From the NCBI RefSeq assembly GCF_007489275.1, contig NZ_VLNR01000017.1, positions 1 through 64,000 of the forward strand: a stretch of 64,000 bases of DNA, in the 5' to 3' direction. Shown here one piece after another: positions 62,132 through 64,000 of the stretch (position 1 is the first letter of the stretch; each line of letters starts with the position of its first letter). Source of the stretch: Aquimarina algiphila. GTDB taxonomy: Bacteria > Bacteroidota > Bacteroidia > Flavobacteriales > Flavobacteriaceae. Both the position numbers and the translations under genes were made by a program. The notes under the pieces were generated by a model that worked only from the letters and a program-made list of their open reading frames with translations, did no database searches and was not told the DNA's origin.

Positions 62132-63418
62132 TTGAAAGTTCTGATTATTACATATTATTGGCCACCTGCAGGTGGCCCTGGAGTACAGCGGTGGTTAAAG
62201 TTTGTAAAATATTTCAGAGAATTTGATATAGAACCAGTAGTTTATGTACCAGAAAACCCAACATACCCTTTAGTAGATGATTCTTTACTATCAGAAATTC
62301 CAGAAGGAATAACTATTCTTAAACATTCTATTTTTGAACCTTATCGTTTCGCTCAAATCTTCTCAAAGAAAGAAGCTAAAACCATAAGTAAAGGAATTAT
62401 TGCAAATAAAGAAAAGCAATCTTTTATTCAAAGGTTACTATTATTTATACGAGGCAACTTTTTTATCCCCGATGCTCGTAAGTTTTGGGTAAAACCCTCA
62501 GTAAAATATTTGACAGATTATATAAGAGAACATGATATTAAGTCTGTAGTAACAACAGGTCCGCCGCATAGTGTACACCTCATAGGGAAGGAGTTAAAAC
62601 AAATTTTGGGAGTAAAATGGCTATCTGATTTTAGGGATCCGTGGACTACTATCGGATATCATGATAAATTAAAGTTAACCAAACGATCTATATATAAACA
62701 TAAAAAGTTAGAAAGAGATGTTCTGGAAAGGGCTAATCACATAGTCGTTACTAGTTTTACTACTCAAAAAGAATTTAATGAGATTACAACCACCCCCGTT
62801 TCTGTAATCACAAATGGGTACGATATAGAAAAAGTAGAAAAGACTATTCTGGATTCTCATTTTACAATTTCGCATATCGGGTCTTTATTATCGGGGAGAA
62901 ATCCAATACATTTATGGAATGTATTGTCAGAATTAGTAAAAGAAAATGAAACTTTTGCCCAATCGTTTAGATTACAATTAGTAGGAGCGGTAAGTGACGA
63001 TGTGTTATCCTCAATAAAGGAATCTGGGTTATCAGATTTTTTGATGTTAAAAGGATATGTTCCTCATGCTGAGGCAGTCAAGATTCAGAGAAGTTCTCAG
63101 GTTTTGCTATTAATTGAAATTGATAGCGAAGAAACCAAAAGTATTATTCCGGGTAAACTATTCGAATATATGGTTTCAAAAAGACCTATTTTAGCTATTG
63201 GCCCTAAAGATGCAGATGTATCCAGATTGATTTCTGAAACTAGCTCAGGATCTTTTTTTGAATACCATGAATATGAAGGGATAAAAACACAAATACAAGA
63301 ATACTTTTATCAGTTTCAAAAAGAAACATTAATATCTGGGGTTGACGGAATAGAAAAATATAGTAGGAGGGAGCTAACTAGGGAATTTGCTGAAATACTA
63401 CGGCAGCTGGTTAAATAA
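62132..63418 (+). CDS. Family 4 glycosyltransferase
   Basis: A 428-residue GT4 (GT-B fold) enzyme. It starts at TTG 62132 (KVLIITYYWPPAGGPGVQR), since no ATG fits before the conserved Rossmann start. The acceptor-side domain has FVKYFREFDIEPVVYVP and TTGPPHSVHLIG; the donor site is near SIIPGKLFEYMVSKRPILAIG, with the family Glu. It adds a sugar, probably during surface polysaccharide or lipid-linked glycan assembly. It is 8 bases after the YfhO gene and 35 before the flippase gene, so one operon is likely. Confidence 0.9.
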   Translation: MKVLIITYYWPPAGGPGVQRWLKFVKYFREFDIEPVVYVPENPTYPLVDDSLLSEIPEGITILKHSIFEPYRFAQIFSKKEAKTISKGIIANKEKQSFIQRLLLFIRGNFFIPDARKFWVKPSVKYLTDYIREHDIKSVVTTGPPHSVHLIGKELKQILGVKWLSDFRDPWTTIGYHDKLKLTKRSIYKHKKLERDVLERANHIVVTSFTTQKEFNEITTTPVSVITNGYDIEKVEKTILDSHFTISHIGSLLSGRNPIHLWNVLSELVKENETFAQSFRLQLVGAVSDDVLSSIKESGLSDFLMLKGYVPHAEAVKIQRSSQVLLLIEIDSEETKSIIPGKLFEYMVSKRPILAIGPKDADVSRLISETSSGSFFEYHEYEGIKTQIQEYFYQFQKETLISGVDGIEKYSRRELTREFAEILRQLVK

Positions 63419-63453
63419 CATTGGAAATTTAAAAAATGAGACTTTAATAAGTA

Positions 63454-64000
63454 ATGGGAGTAGTTGTTAATCAGACTGTTAAAAATGTAATTATTACTTG
63501 CCTTGGGTTTGGTATTGGAGCAATTAATACACTGTTCTTATATACTAATTTCATGGAAAAAGAATATTATGGACTAGTTTCCTATCTTCTTTCTGCCTCG
63601 AATCTTATATGGCCCCTAATGGCCTTTGGTGTACACAATACTTTAATCAAGTTTTTTTCTTCATATGCTGATGATAATCAACAACATAAATTTCTTACTT
63701 TAATGCTAATTTTACCTTCCATAATTGCATTAATTTTGGGGACAATAGGAATCCTGTTTTATACTACTATTTTAGAGTTTTTTGAAGAAGAGAATACAAT
63801 TATACAACCTTATGTGTGGACAATTTTTGTCATAGCATTCGCTTTATCTTATTTTGAAGTATTCTTTGCCTGGTCCAAGGTAAAACTCAAAAGTGTTTTT
63901 GGAAACTTTATAAAGGAATTATTTCTTAGAATATGTATAAGTATCCTTTTATTCCTGGTGTATTTTAAAATACTCACACCTGATCAATTTATATATGCAC
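63454..64000 (+). CDS. Polysaccharide flippase-like membrane protein (5' part)
   Basis: The start of a membrane protein, 182 codons to the window end. It begins MGVVVNQTVKNVIITCLGFG and has at least five hydrophobic helices. The sequence NTLFLYTNFMEKEYYGLVSY and LIWPLMAFGVHNTLIKFFSS fits the Wzx/MATE-like flippase group, which exports lipid-linked glycans. The start is ATG 63454. It is the last visible gene of the operon with YfhO and GT4. Confidence 0.8.
   Translation, partial: MGVVVNQTVKNVIITCLGFGIGAINTLFLYTNFMEKEYYGLVSYLLSASNLIWPLMAFGVHNTLIKFFSSYADDNQQHKFLTLMLILPSIIALILGTIGILFYTTILEFFEEENTIIQPYVWTIFVIAFALSYFEVFFAWSKVKLKSVFGNFIKELFLRICISILLFLVYFKILTPDQFIYA

Overview
The window looks like a chromosomal stretch of a marine-type member of Flavobacteriaceae (Bacteroidetes), possibly Aquimarina-like; the genus is a guess. 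The evidence is the low GC content, a type IX secretion C-terminal domain, a TonB-dependent receptor of the Flavobacteriia type, GG-leader peptide, DUF4834/YfhO neighbours, -7 boxes of the TAnnTTTG kind, and candidate sulfonolipid genes. No rRNA, tRNA or CRISPR array was found.

Left edge (1-3830) is the accessory part. A tyrosine recombinase is followed, on the same (minus) strand, by a perfect palindrome, a core-like site, a GHKL/Hsp90-like ATPase gene, an attC-like hairpin and the start of a second small gene. The first bases of the ATPase unit are exactly complementary to the first arm of the hairpin at its end, as expected for an integron gene cassette. The recombinase, however, lacks an obvious IntI-specific insertion. 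This is the best candidate for an under-described system here.

From 3.8 to 25 kb lie mostly ordinary genes: recG, an M1 aminopeptidase with two tandem patatins, a frameshifted GH16 hydrolase with a companion lipoprotein, an FMN glutamate-synthase-like enzyme with an M20 hydrolase, a large secreted zinc protease with a type IX sorting domain, a UvrD/PcrA helicase, a Sua5/YrdC enzyme and an AraC regulator. A 172-bp structured inverted-repeat element sits directly upstream of recG.

From 25 to 45 kb there are an OmpA-like lipoprotein, a GT2 transferase, a HEIGH metalloprotease, an orphan HsdR-N nuclease-like protein divergent from holA, an LpxR-like protein, an MFS exporter, a Kelch protein, an SDR, an Lrp/PLP-enzyme pair, fumC, a TonB-type receptor, arsC and prfB. 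prfB has the classical programmed +1 frameshift. Two small genes (28 and 58 codons) have plausible promoters.

From 45 to 64 kb there are a DUF5117-type metalloprotease, an orphan LanC-like cyclase, threonine aldolase, YegP, YbaB, an S9 peptidase whose lipoprotein signal is cut off by an in-frame stop, and a likely sulfonolipid (capnine) set: a cysteine-synthase-fold enzyme, an alpha-oxoamine synthase and, nearby, a GNAT-fold protein of the type known to N-acylate such bases. A cysteine-rich GG-leader peptide lies within this set. The window closes with a surface-glycan/lipid run: DUF4834, YfhO, a GT4 glycosyltransferase and a truncated flippase.
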